Assembly (NCBI GenBank): GCA_964036155.1
Contig: OZ038422.1
Location: 15,647,201-15,711,200, forward strand
Direction: 5' to 3'
Length of the DNA: 64,000 nucleotides
Source of the DNA: Diploscapter coronatus
Lineage: Eukaryota; Nematoda; Chromadorea; Rhabditida; Rhabditidae
Below, piece by piece: positions 37,637 to 48,043 of this stretch. A model generated the notes under the pieces. It had not been told where the DNA came from. It made no database searches and saw only the letters and a program-made list of their open reading frames with translations. Position 1 is the stretch's first letter. Each line of letters opens with the position of its first letter. The position numbers were made by a program, and so were the translations under genes.

Positions 37637-40401
37637 TTAACACGTCGGCAAGAGATCATCCAGTTTCTTTCTTTCTTCTTTCTCCATTAGATCAACGAGA
37701 ATTCTCGTATAGAGTGGCTTCTTCTCCAGTGAAATTAACTTGTATCGCAAGCTGTTCAGACCGTCAGTTTTGTAACGTGACTTCGTTAGCTCCAATAATT
37801 TGTGACGACATCGAAAATATTTCAAAATAATCACTAGGCTTTAATATTCTTATTTGGAACTTCATTCGTTTAAAAATATTTAATGGCGGAACGTAACTAG
37901 GACTTCAAAATGTGGTATAAATAAACATTCAGAAAAGTTTTGATTTGATGATGTTACTAACGGATTCTCTGGGTTTTTTGCATCCCTATTATGTTTGATC
38001 ATTTTATAGCGTGCGATTTCTTCAGGATATCGTGTTATATTATACCCCGCTTCAAGTGTTCTTGTATATGAATCATCGTCTTCGCCTAAAATTATAAATA
38101 TTTAGAAAATTAATCTGAAAATTTCGAATTCATTGAGAGAAAATTGTTGTAACTTCTTAGTTTCTAATTGAAAATAATGAAAACATAACTCCCCAACCAT
38201 AATAATCGTTTGAAAATCCATTCATGGATCGTAAATGTTCAACTCTAAAAGCAGAAATTCCACCAAAATAATTGTAATATGGCAAACTGAAATTAATATT
38301 CAAAAGCGAATCATCAGTAACTAGAATTGGCAATGAGTTATGAATATATATGTAGATATTTTTGCCGATAATTTACTCTCTCTAGCAAAATAAGTATTCT
38401 AAAAAATTGTGATATCTGAATAGACGAATCAGCGTTCATTTGATAGGCTATTTCACGAACTTCTTGAATTATTATTGTTATGCTACTACCTGAATAGATG
38501 TACTTCACTCAACTGTAATTAAATTTATCAATCGCGACACTCATGTGTCGTGGCATATCAGGGCAAGTGTAGAGGTTCTTGTCATTTTCCGGTATCATAT
38601 CGACATCGTGAAATATGAAGCATTCGAATGGATATAATTTTAGACCTTCAACAAAACCGACGTTCATCAACTGAAATTAAAATTGAGCTCTTGTTATAAC
38701 TTGTATAGTGCGATTGGGCTCAGATTCAATGGTTAATCCACATGAATCATTGTTGGTTTTCCCATTTTTTTAATAACTGATTAAGCAGGACCAGATCTAG
38801 GGAGAATTTTCGTTTGACGCGAAAAATATACTGGGAGTAGGTCGCACAAACATCCTGACAAAAATCCTCCATAGTTCTGAGCAGGACGTGGTTTTTAATT
38901 CTGCGCTATTTGATTTTAGAACATAAATGGGCTTTTTAAGCTTCGAATTGATTGTTTGATGAAAATAAGAAATATGCAGTACCGATCGATAATAAAAGAA
39001 CGAAATATTGGGATAGTACGCTAATCTTGGTGAAAATAGGAAATGATGTCTTTGATACAGCAACTTTCATACTATTAGATCGGGAAGTTACGAGTTGTAT
39101 TCATGTTAGTTTATCAAATCCATCTTTCACAATTTAATATCGAATAAAGCTTCGAATACCTTTGCACGATTAAAAGTTTGATTTGCTATCGGTTCGACTA
39201 CGATAATAACATAATCAATCAGTTGACGCATTAAAAACGAGTGAAGGTTGTTTAGAAGAATATGCAAATGATCGTCCCTATCACGGAAGGGAATCACAAT
39301 TCCTACCTAAAACTATTTCTTCAGATATTTTACAGTTTTAATTAATAAATTCTTCGTGAATATACAGGACTTATCAGCGAGTTAATAATTGCTCACTTAC
39401 TCTGTTCAGAGCTTTACAGTCAAGTGGATATCCATGTCCGCCATTATTTATATCCTTATGCTTCTGAACTAATTCTTCCATTGAATACACATTCATTGAA
39501 ACTTGAATCGGTCCCACCTAAAACATTGTTTTAGTAAATAAAATTCTTACAGTGAAATTTCCTCTACCAAATTTGGTGGTGGGTTTGAGCAATTTTTCTT
39601 ATGCCGCTTTATTATTTCAAAAGAAGGAGTTGTAGTCGAGACTGAAAATAATTATAATGATGATATTTTTAAAAATGTAAGTTCACTTAGTTGACATGAA
39701 TTAGAACGATTCATTTGTAAAGACTGACGCGAAATGGAACAAATACTTACCTATCGTTTGTGCATGAATTTTATCTGTTGCATTCAATTGCGTTGAAATG
39801 TGCACTGATTTGGTACTAGTGCGATATTCATGGTCATCATATAATTGACTGTGAGACGTGCTACTTGTAGTGTTCTTGAGAGCTTGATAGTTAGGATAAT
39901 TCCTTCCAAAACGCATTAATTGCGTCCATTCTATTAGGTTGCCTTAACGATTTTTTAAAAATATTTTCAGATCCATATGAATGAAATAAAAATATTGGCA
40001 AAATACAGCTCAATTGTTTCACGAAGACAGTCATAAAATAGAGTCATAACTCACAATTCTAACATGACCCCTTATTATGCTATGAACGTTATATAGTCAT
40101 TGTTTTAAATTTGATAAATTTATTGAGATCGTTTTTTCTAGCAATATTCATAAATTCGGCTAATATTGGCAGAAATTTTTCTAAGAACTGCACAAATTTA
40201 AAACACCCTGTTTGATTCTAAGTTTTGACTATCACACTACTTGAATGTATAAAAATATTCCAACTAATACATACCTTTAATAATTAAATACGGAAGAACC
40301 AAAAGGAGACAGAATAATAAAATGTATTGCAAAGAGGGCCATTGTAACATTTGTCCGAAAGAACGTCGAAAGGGACATATTACGGCGGAATATCGCATCA
40401 T
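37637..40401 (-). CDS. Beta-1,4-galactosyltransferase family (BRE-4-like)
   Basis: A type II Golgi glycosyltransferase of about 409 aa. The start (40399-40401) leads to a 20-residue anchor (YILLFCLLLVLPYLIIK), a Ser/Thr-rich stem, and the catalytic domain. Motifs run in family order: PPNLVGPI, IPFRDRDDHL, FNRAKLMNVGF, CFIFHDVDMIPEND (the DVD metal site), RHMSVAIDKF, SLPYYNYFGGISA, GWG then EDDDSY, MIKHNRD, and DGLNSL...PLYTR before the stop at 37637. It should transfer Gal or GalNAc from UDP-sugar to glycoprotein or glycolipid GlcNAc. Most junctions are canonical (for example a 50-nt intron after PPNL). Three are awkward. FNY to SLPY needs either a 1-base shift or an extra 14 codons from an upstream acceptor. 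GWG to GEDDD is one base short at 38085/38190. The junction before DGLNSL uses an unusual acceptor. It may be damaged or contain sequence errors. Confidence 0.92.
38792..38879. mobile_element. Short repeat related to the cathepsin intron element
   Basis: CAGATCTAGGGAGAATTTT at the left and CAGAACTATGGAGGATTTTTGTCAGG on the opposite strand at the right match the ends of the element at 4167-4358. It lies inside a long intron of the galactosyltransferase gene. The copy is 88 bp with a shortened interior. Confidence 0.45.
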
Positions 40402-41084
40402 TTATCAACCTTAAAACGTATTTCTTAATTTTAGTACAGGATGATCAATAAGTTCTTTCTTCAATGTTATTTTCATGATTCTAAATGGATTGTTAAATAA
40501 ACCATATATTGGTAATTTCATTGGCAATTTTTACCTGAGTATTATAATAATTCATTTATGTTAAATACATACATATAGGCGATTATTCAGCTTCGCGATA
40601 TTTTTCAATCAATGTAGATGGAACTTATTGATTATCCTATGCATAGATTTATTTTGGTACTTAGATATTGATTCAAGGTATCTACTATTTTGCACAGAAT
40701 TGAGAAATTCACGAGTAAAAAGAGCGAAACATCTTCTGATTACATGAAAATGAAAAAGAAAAAAACTGCATGCTGCAAGTGTAACATTTAGTTAGTCATC
40801 CTTATTTTGGTCTTTTCAAATCGATTTCTCGTGTCCCAATCTTTATCAAACATTTCTCCTATTCAATTGTCCGCATTATAATATTTTCAAGGGGTGAATC
40901 GTGATAGCATTCAAAGAGAGCAATTCAATATATTTCATTGAAAGAATGCAAAGTCAAAGACTAAATTTCTTAAACATTATCAAAATTTCATTAAATGACT
41001 ATATCGATTTATTCATTAATATCCTTTAGATAGTTATTCTATAAACAATTGATCAAAAAGAATAATTGATCCAAATAAATGGCT

Positions 41085-41568
41085 TTAAGTGTGAATGTCA
41101 GGAAGGACCAAAGTCGGTCGGAACAGGGCTCTCCAATCGGGCTAATTTCCAAATACGTCGTTCAGTTTTTCACGCTGATTCTCATGATGATAATCGTTTT
41201 TTTAAAATCGATTACTGTAGTGGACTAGGTAGCTTGAATGTTTTTCAGATCCGACTTCGGAAAAAATTCATAACTTTCATATTTCTGGACCAAATTCGAT
41301 AGTTCTTTTTTTTATTCAACAGCTGTTAGTCTTCAGATCATCAAGAATTAAAATAATCGTGAAATTTGATACAGAAATAAGAAGGTTATGATTTTCTCCC
41401 CGAGGTCGGGTCTTGAAATCTTTCAGGCTACACTAATCGATTTAAAAAAAAAAAAAACGATTATTATCATGAGAATCAGCGTAAAAACTGAGCAACGTAT
41501 GTGAAAATCAGCCCGGCTGGAGAGCCCTGTTCCGACCGACTTTGGTTCTTACTGACATTCGCTCTTAA
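41085..41568. mobile_element. TTAA-bounded MITE with about 140-bp inverted repeats
   Basis: The left arm (from TTAAGTGTGAATGTCAGGAAGGACC) and the right arm (opposite strand TTAAGAGCGAATGTCAGTAAGAACC) match for about 140 bp, including AAAGTCGGTCGGAACAGGGC and CTGATTCTCATGAT. The element is about 484 bp. Both ends abut TTAA, as in piggyBac-type target sites. It ends 19 bp from the stop codon of the LicD-like gene, so it may supply that gene's 3' UTR. Confidence 0.85.
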
Positions 41569-41586
41569 TTGAAAATGCCATTCGAA

Positions 41587-43838
41587 CTAGTAATACCTAA
41601 TAATTTCTTTTAATTGATCTTTAGGGAAATTTCCATTTGGTTTGACATTATAATCAGATTTGCTCCAATCAAAGTTACTTGTCGGGTGATCTTGAGTCCA
41701 GTTTGGTCCATATTGTTTCTAAATGCAAATGATTAAGACAGAATCTCAGTAATTCTCGAAGCTGTCCAGACCAAAGATTTCGGATAGGTGTTAGATCCGG
41801 TTTTTTAGTGGCTTCTGACTATATTCGACCTAAAAACATGTTTCTGGCCTTTTCTCCGAATTTTTCAAGGTCGAATTCGGGTCCTAAGGGCCCGGGGGTC
41901 AAATTTCAAAATTCAATCTGACATCCCGAAACCTGTATCAGAAACACCAGCTCGACGAGTCGAGTCTAGTGGTGCAAAATGTTTGATTTTCGATCAGCCT
42001 GAATCATTTTACGGACCAAAACCTGTCCGAAAATATGAAATTTTTAATAGAAAAGTCAACTTTTCTCATTATTTCTACATATTACCTTCTAATTTTTTTT
42101 CACACAGCAATTTATGAGTCCTATTCGTTTGATTCATCTAGAAAAAAAACCGAATTTAACACCTATCCGAAATCTTTGGTCCGGGCAGCTTAGAGAATTA
42201 CTGAGGTTCTGTCTTAAAATTTGATAATAGCGTAATCTACAAAGTCTATAAATTCACGAATAATTGAGAGCAATAAAATGTTGACAATTTGATTTATTGA
42301 CTTGACTAGTTGTTCGTCTTAAGTGCATTCTTGCTATCTTCGAAATGTGTGCGCGCATAATTCTTAATTTACTTTGCATAGATAGAATTCGCACAATAAA
42401 ATAGTATATTATGAGTTAATATTCATAGATATGTCAGATAAAGATATGGTTGATATGCATTTAGTTATGTACACCTCGAGCATTTTATCTGGAGAACAAG
42501 TTATCCAGAACAAATGGCCCTTCAATACTGCTGCACAATAAGGGTCGTATCTAAATGTTCATTTGATTTCTTCTATAAAATACACGCAGTTAAATAAGAA
42601 AACTTATGACTACTAACTTAGGATACTCGTATCGATATTTTCCTCCTTCCGAATCCGTACCACCCACCCAAGATGCATTATTTTCCTTGTCATAATACAT
42701 GAAAAATATATCGATCCGCGGCTTAGAATCGTTTTTTGGTACTACAGTAAATTCATAGGAATCGTTCAACTAAATTTTTTTAGATGAGTTCTCAGTAAAT
42801 AAACAATTGGTAAGATGTTTCTTAGACAGAATAATGTCTAGTCACAAGCTTACTTCTTCCAAATCAGGGAAATCTAAATTTCTTACCATTCCAAGAGTAC
42901 GCACCAATTTAAATGCACTAGAGTTATAACGAACATGTTCAAGAAACTTTTTATTATAATCTTTCACAAAAACTGATATATCTATATCTCCAGTGTGTGG
43001 AATTATACCGCATTCTCTATACCATCCTGAATTTATTGAAATGAAAACAGACCCAAGGAGGACTATCGCCAGACGAAAATAAACTATAGAGGATAGGTAG
43101 CACGAGAAATCATAGTTATGATATCAGGCCGCACTTGTGAAAATTTTGGTTATCTACAGGTCAGAAAGAAAAATTGTTAAGAAAGTATATAAAGGGCAGA
43201 TTGTAAATGCTTTCTGACGATCATCCTCCTCAAATCTGGTTTAAAGCCTTTATATCGGGAAGATTTTCTTATAATTTTAAATGAGTTTATAAACGATTGA
43301 AAAGCTAAGCAGAAGTATTTGCAAATATCACACCTAAAAGCGTTCCACAATTTAGAAATGGGTACATTTTGTAGGATATAAGAATGTCACGCAATTCGGC
43401 TAGCGATTTTGTACCGTTTATTGGGTCGATTTCCTAAATACATATTCTGCATATTATTATTTTGATCAAATTATAGTATTCTAAAAGGACTGAGATAAAA
43501 TTGAAGAAGTGATTTTATGCTTTGTCTCACAAAGAAGGGCTTTAATCTCTGAGAGAAACAATATTAATTTTTAGGTGACCACGATAAATATTATCATAAA
43601 TTATGTTTGAAAGTGAATTTACCTGCGTCTGGTCTTCCCGATTCATCGTAATGTTTCGACAATTTATCAATTGACTTCGTCTATAATATTCGATGAACAA
43701 TTTCTTGTCGAGTGGAATTAGAAATTTGTCCATTTGAAATGTTTCAAACCTATAATAATATCCTCTAATCGCGTTACCCTCCAAAATGATAATCAGAAAT
43801 ATCGCAACGTCACAAAGTAAATATATCACGACCTTCAT
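41587..43838 (-). CDS. Fukutin/LicD-like phosphotransferase family protein
   Basis: About 282 aa on six exons, all introns GT-AG and in phase. The start (43836-43838) gives a hydrophobic N-terminus (VVIYLLCDVAIFLIIILEG), either a signal peptide or a type II anchor. The core motif NCGTLLGWYRECG is followed by PHTGDIDISVF, whose D-x-D is the metal and nucleotide site of the fukutin/FKRP/LicD nucleotidyltransferase fold. Next come RIDIFFMYYDK and SWVGG, then CAAVLKGHLFWITC, and a C-terminus with QYGPNW. Vertebrate relatives transfer ribitol-phosphate in the secretory pathway, but the nematode substrate is not known. The assignment to the fold is firm and the reaction is inferred. The last intron (about 740 nt) contains the MITE at 41733-42217. 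The gene lies directly upstream of the galactosyltransferase gene on the same strand, about 1.2 kb away. Confidence 0.87.
41733..42217. mobile_element. TTAA-bounded MITE inside the last LicD-like intron
   Basis: The left arm TTAAGACAGAATCTCAGTAATTCTC and the right arm (opposite strand) TTAAGACAGAACCTCAGTAATTCTC are inverted over about 75 bp, through CCAAAGATTTCGGATAGGTGTTA. The element is 485 bp with a non-coding interior related to 36090-36380. It is bounded by TTAA like its neighbour 165 bp away, but has different end sequences. Confidence 0.85.
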
Positions 43839-44457
43839 TGAAAAATGTCACTTTTTTATAATTGTTTGAAAGCGTTAATAGGTTACAGCATTACGAAAAA
43901 CTCGCATTTTCGGATGAGGACTGTAACTAAGAAGGTGTTCCATAATTATCGATGACGCTCTTTAGACCATCATATTTTAATCCAGACAAATCAATAATCA
44001 GTCAAATTTTTACATTGCATTTATTTAGTGTATTGTGCCATTTTTAAATCGAGTTGCGGCGTTACGCCAATTCCAGAACTCCCATTTTTTGATCATTTGT
44101 TGACCAAAGTCATTTCTATGGATAGTTCCTCGATTCTGGTTTTGATTTCTTTTGGTCGTGCACACTGAAAGGTACTCGCTTCCCATTTTTTGAGTTTCAA
44201 ATGAACACTTTTTGAACAAAGGCGAAAATGCAGGGGGAGGTGTGCTGCGGTCCCTAATTGTAGGTATGACATATGGCATATGCAAAATAGTATGGTTAGG
44301 CAAGGGGGATGGTATGTCTCGAGTATATCACTTCGCTTGTATCATGTGGTTTCCGAATTACTCTTGATATGTAGATTCAGAAAAGTCAAAATTTGACTGA
44401 ATATCGACGTGTCTGGGTTAAAATATTATGGCTCAGCTTAAAGAAAGTCACCGATAA
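43839..44457. other. Intergenic, nothing supported
   Basis: AT-rich sequence between the LicD-like start and the 3' end of the secreted protein gene. The open frame at 44025-44303 has no ATG and no recognisable motif. Confidence 0.4.
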
Positions 44458-45860
44458 TTATGGAACATCCGGTATTATTATTTTTGAGACATTGCGATAT
44501 TTCTGAACATTCCTTAAATCATACTTCAGCGTGATTCTTGTCGTGTCATCATAAAACGTGTAAAAATCAACTGTGCTAGAATTTTCATAGAATACAGCGT
44601 CGAATACACCACTTTCATCAGAGACATTTGTCCCTACTGGGACAGCAATCTACGAAATTATGTCAATATGATTATATCATTCGCAATGTTTTATTCATAA
44701 ATCTTTAATAAATGAGTCATTGATGCACACATTTTACTATACGATTCCCTTTACATGAAAATGGATATTTTATTATAGAGACCACAAGCCGATTTTCGTC
44801 AAAGGTTGGGGGAATATCAAACACTAAGTGTATCTTCTGAAAGCTTGCATTTCCAAGATTCGGAATTTTTAAATTTCCCAAAACGGTACATCCTACGCAA
44901 AGTTATGGTCATCTGAGTTGGACGCGCCGTGTCCCTCCTTCCTTCCTTTCAATTCCACCGTCGAGCGAGAGAGAGGGAAAAACAATGGGGAAAGAGAAAG
45001 AATGCGAAAAGATTGGATTTTCCCTTACTAATCAGATTTCATCATTTTTATTCGAGTTTCTATGATTTTTCATATCTTTTTCGATTGAATAAGTTGCCCG
45101 AAGCTGTAAGGAGCATTTTGGTAGCATTGGTTTGGCAATTGAGCGCATTTACAGTTCCCAAGGCCTGGTTTTAACGGTAAAGCTTTGAAGCTTTTGCCGA
45201 AGCTTGCCAACACGAATTTTTTATTTTTCTTTTTTTCCAAATCACATATCTAGTCGTACTCAGGATATTCTGGAGTGCCCAAAAATGCATTTTTCGTTTT
45301 ACTCAAGATACAGGCATATTATCTCCAAAACTACGTTGTACTGCGTCTATACTATAACATTTTATAAGGGCGTGGAAGAAGAATTGCACAATCCATGGTG
45401 CCTGGCCTCATAATCAATAAGAAAGCAGACCAGCAATTCACTTATCCTGTAAAAAAAACCTTTTCAAAATTAGCTCGGCGCTTTTTTGTCTCCTTTTCAA
45501 CGCCAAGAGGAGCGTGACCTGCGGTCTCTATTTTATGATCATTCAAGTGCTCACCTTAACCTTGCGACCAGAAGTTGCTTGATTGCATTTTGAATTGGGA
45601 TAATTTTTCAGAACTGCAACATCAATGAGCAAGCTATCGGTTGGAGGCTGGTTGGCTCGCAGCCATTCTTTGCAGGTCAAACTAACAATTTCAGTCGAAT
45701 TTTTCAACTCGCTCGATATTTCTTCCGTCGTCGAGTTGCTGCTTTTCTGGTCAATCGTGCAGTTTAAGCATCGTTCGTGAATATATTCATTATTAACAGA
45801 AAGCATCGCAAAAGTCAATAGTGAGAGTACGGTAGAGCAATAAAATATAATTCGGCTCAT
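44458..45860 (-). CDS. Unrecognised secreted protein
   Basis: I do not recognise the family. The chosen start (45858-45860) gives MSRIIFYCSTVLSLLTFAML, a clear signal peptide. An in-frame upstream ATG at 46001 would bury it. Exon 1 encodes a Cys-containing, N-glycosylation-rich segment (CLNC...NSTTEE...SLTCKEWLRANQPP). After an intron of about 650 nt, two more exons encode CTVLGNLKIPNLGNASFQ..., SIIKYPFSCKGNR and a final block to the stop at 44458-44460. The beta-strand-like spacing and paired Cys suggest an extracellular domain. The strongest donor of exon 1 (GTGAGC) is out of phase with exon 2, while a weaker upstream donor after ATSG keeps phase, so the first junction is uncertain. It is on the same strand as the two transferase genes downstream. 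Confidence 0.62.
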
Positions 45861-46254
45861 TCTCAGGTAGAGAAATTTCAAGCCTTTGGCAAATATGGAA
45901 AAGCTTCTCGCATTGTTCAACATCCAGAGTGAAAATATGGCTCTTGTTGTGGTCATAGATGTTCTCACACAGTTTATTAGCCTATATAGTCCAAGTAGCA
46001 ATCAATAATCACAATAATAGGGAGCGATGATAATAATCAACAAACGTGGAAGACCAAGGGGCACATCTTATATAGGGGGCCCGGAAGAAGGGACGTTTCG
46101 GGAAACATTAACAATATTAGCAATAATATAATAAGGCAACTATGTGCATGTCTTTATCGGGGATGTTCAATTGTTTAGCATTAGATTAATCGTCATTCTA
46201 ATCCCAGCCTTCGGTTGGGTGTTAGAATATTAGCTATTACCTCTACTATATAAT
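45861..46254. other. Intergenic, nothing supported
   Basis: This region lies between the secreted protein gene and the VWA remnant. A short GC-richer patch reads AGGGGGCCCGGAAGAAGGGACG at about 46074-46096. No gene is seen. Confidence 0.4.
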
Positions 46255-46862
46255 TTAGTAAGCATTTTTCAAGGAAGGCCAATTTTCAAATTTTAATCTC
46301 AAGATCCGGCTCTCAGGTAAACTAACTCCAACAGACGTAGCGATCGCCGTCGAAGCAGATTCGCGGATTTTGTCGACGTCCTTGATATCGAAATCAGCGA
46401 TCGGCTCCTCATACGCTTTCCGTGAACTTGTGAATTACTTTGTCGGCGTCGTTGGTTATTTTGCCGAAGTAATATTGAATTTCTTTTTCGCGAATTCGCA
46501 TGAACAGATCAGTGTGAGTTCTGTCGTTTGGATCTTCTGCGAGGCAGGCGTCGTACTCTAAAATTGAATATTTATGTGAGATATTTCAAAGAGTAATATG
46601 TTTTTACTTATCGCTATTCCAATTATTGAAGCCTGTGTCATGACACGGAGCATCCGCTATATGGAAGGTGATCTTCGTGCCGCATTGTGGACCCCAACCG
46701 AGATTCAGTGCCACATTAATGCCATCTAACACGTCTTCCGGCCCATCGTTACCGCCTGCCGCTTTGAGATTTTCAAGAAATTTGTCAAATTCTCAATTTT
46801 TTAAAAATTGAATTCATGTTTCGATCCGTATCTTACATGGCTAATGGCGTCAAAACTACCAT
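46255..46862 (-). pseudogene. VWA-domain (alpha-kinase type) gene fragment
   Basis: The minus strand encodes part of a von Willebrand factor A domain of the alpha-kinase/VWKA type: GGNDGPEDVLDGINVALNL, then ITFHIADAPCH, then DLFMRIREKEIQYYFGKIT. Three faults show. First, the junction after NWNSD is one base off for any GT-AG pair. Second, in the next exon an extra A near 46417-46419 shifts frame, since HKFTE is followed out of frame by the natural continuation AYEEPIADFDIKDVD. Third, the 5' half of the domain is missing, because sequence breaks off at 46862 where the Helitron-like copy begins. I read this as a truncated, frameshifted remnant. A single sequencing error could explain the frameshift but not the truncation. 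Confidence 0.82.
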
Positions 46863-46864
46863 AG

Positions 46865-47313
46865 TCAAAATTCTTTGTTACGCATTTCCACATTAATTAG
46901 TATAAATATTTTATTTCTGTACGTATTCTGATGAAATCGTAATCTTTTTTCTAACGAATAAATGCTATGTTCATGTGTTAATCAATACACTATTTAGTTT
47001 TTGAACATAAAGTACCCCAAACAAGAAGTACTCTGAATATTCAAATTTAAATTATTGATTGATTATTTCATCAAATTTTAACATGAATTTTTTGACATTT
47101 GATCCCTCAAATAAAATTTGAAATTGATTAAGGGTTCAGAAAGAAAACATATTCCATCGCATTTCTCTCAATATGAAATTAATTTTATGGATGTTTTGCC
47201 ATTTCAAAAGGTCAACAACGATTTGAACGTTAATATCGAATGAACGAAATTTCGAAGTAAACAACTCAGGAAAAGGGAGATATTTTTGCAAAATATCTTT
47301 TATAAAATTCTAG
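46865..47313 (+). mobile_element. Helitron-like non-autonomous element, copy 2
   Basis: Near-identical to 37038-37486 and the same length (449 bp). It begins TC and ends with a 9-bp stem hairpin, 11 nt, then CTAG followed by T. It abuts the broken end of the VWA remnant, so insertion probably truncated that gene. Confidence 0.65.
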
Positions 47314-48043
47314 TAAAAAATATGTTAGCAATTTTTTAAAAATTATCATAAGAAATAATCATATTCGGCAAATTTTCATGAGTGATTTATTTTTTTCATT
47401 CAAATTCGAATTAAGACCCATTATTTTTAAAACTAGCAGAGGCTTGGCACAGGATGAAAATTCAATCAAGCCTGATATGGCTGGAGAGGCCCCATAGAGC
47501 CCTAGTCACAAAAATGTGGGTATTAGCTAGAGTTCTCAAGCAGATATGCCGAATTTATGCTTCGGACAAAATTTCTGTGCAGAAATGTCACTAGGGATGT
47601 AAGTAAGAATTTCGCGAAGAAAAAAACGAATTTTCTAGGCCAAAAAACTCGCAAAAATTCATCACCCAAAATGGACATATTTTTGCAAACAAAATATTGC
47701 TTGTGGCTAGCTGTATGCGGCTGTTTTGGTCTGATTTTTTGCACAGAACCATTTTATCAGATTTATCGTTGATCTAGACTGGTTTTTTTAGACTTTGGGT
47801 TTGAAGAGTTTCCTTCCAAAATTTTCTACTTTAAACTACCACGCTTCTATTACAAGCGCATTTTTGCAAAGGGGCGGAGTTTGGGGATCCTAAATAAATA
47901 TAAGAAAAGCATTCATATTTAATTATTTCTCGGTTTACGTATATTTATTACATGTTATTGCGTAGCCTAGAAACTTTCTTTCATTTCCAATTGTTCTTTT
48001 TAAATTCAGGTTCGATATCAAGCATATTTTTTGAATCTTAAAT
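47314..48043. other. Intergenic upstream of the DUF229 gene
   Basis: No supported gene. The open frames at 47523-47772 overlap on both strands and have no motif. AT-rich sequence immediately before 48044 should contain the promoter of the DUF229 gene, but I see no clear TATA box. Confidence 0.4.

Noticed and set aside
39518..39592. Further splice anomaly in the galactosyltransferase (exon ending ...EEISL)
   Set aside because: An earlier donor after PPNL (GTAGAG) gives a normal 50-nt intron and the conserved PPNLVGPI, so no anomaly exists.
37038..47313. LTR retrotransposon with 449-bp LTRs
   Set aside because: The interior holds host-type intron-containing genes and MITEs, with no reverse transcriptase, gag or integrase. 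The repeats begin TC and end CTAG, not TG...CA.
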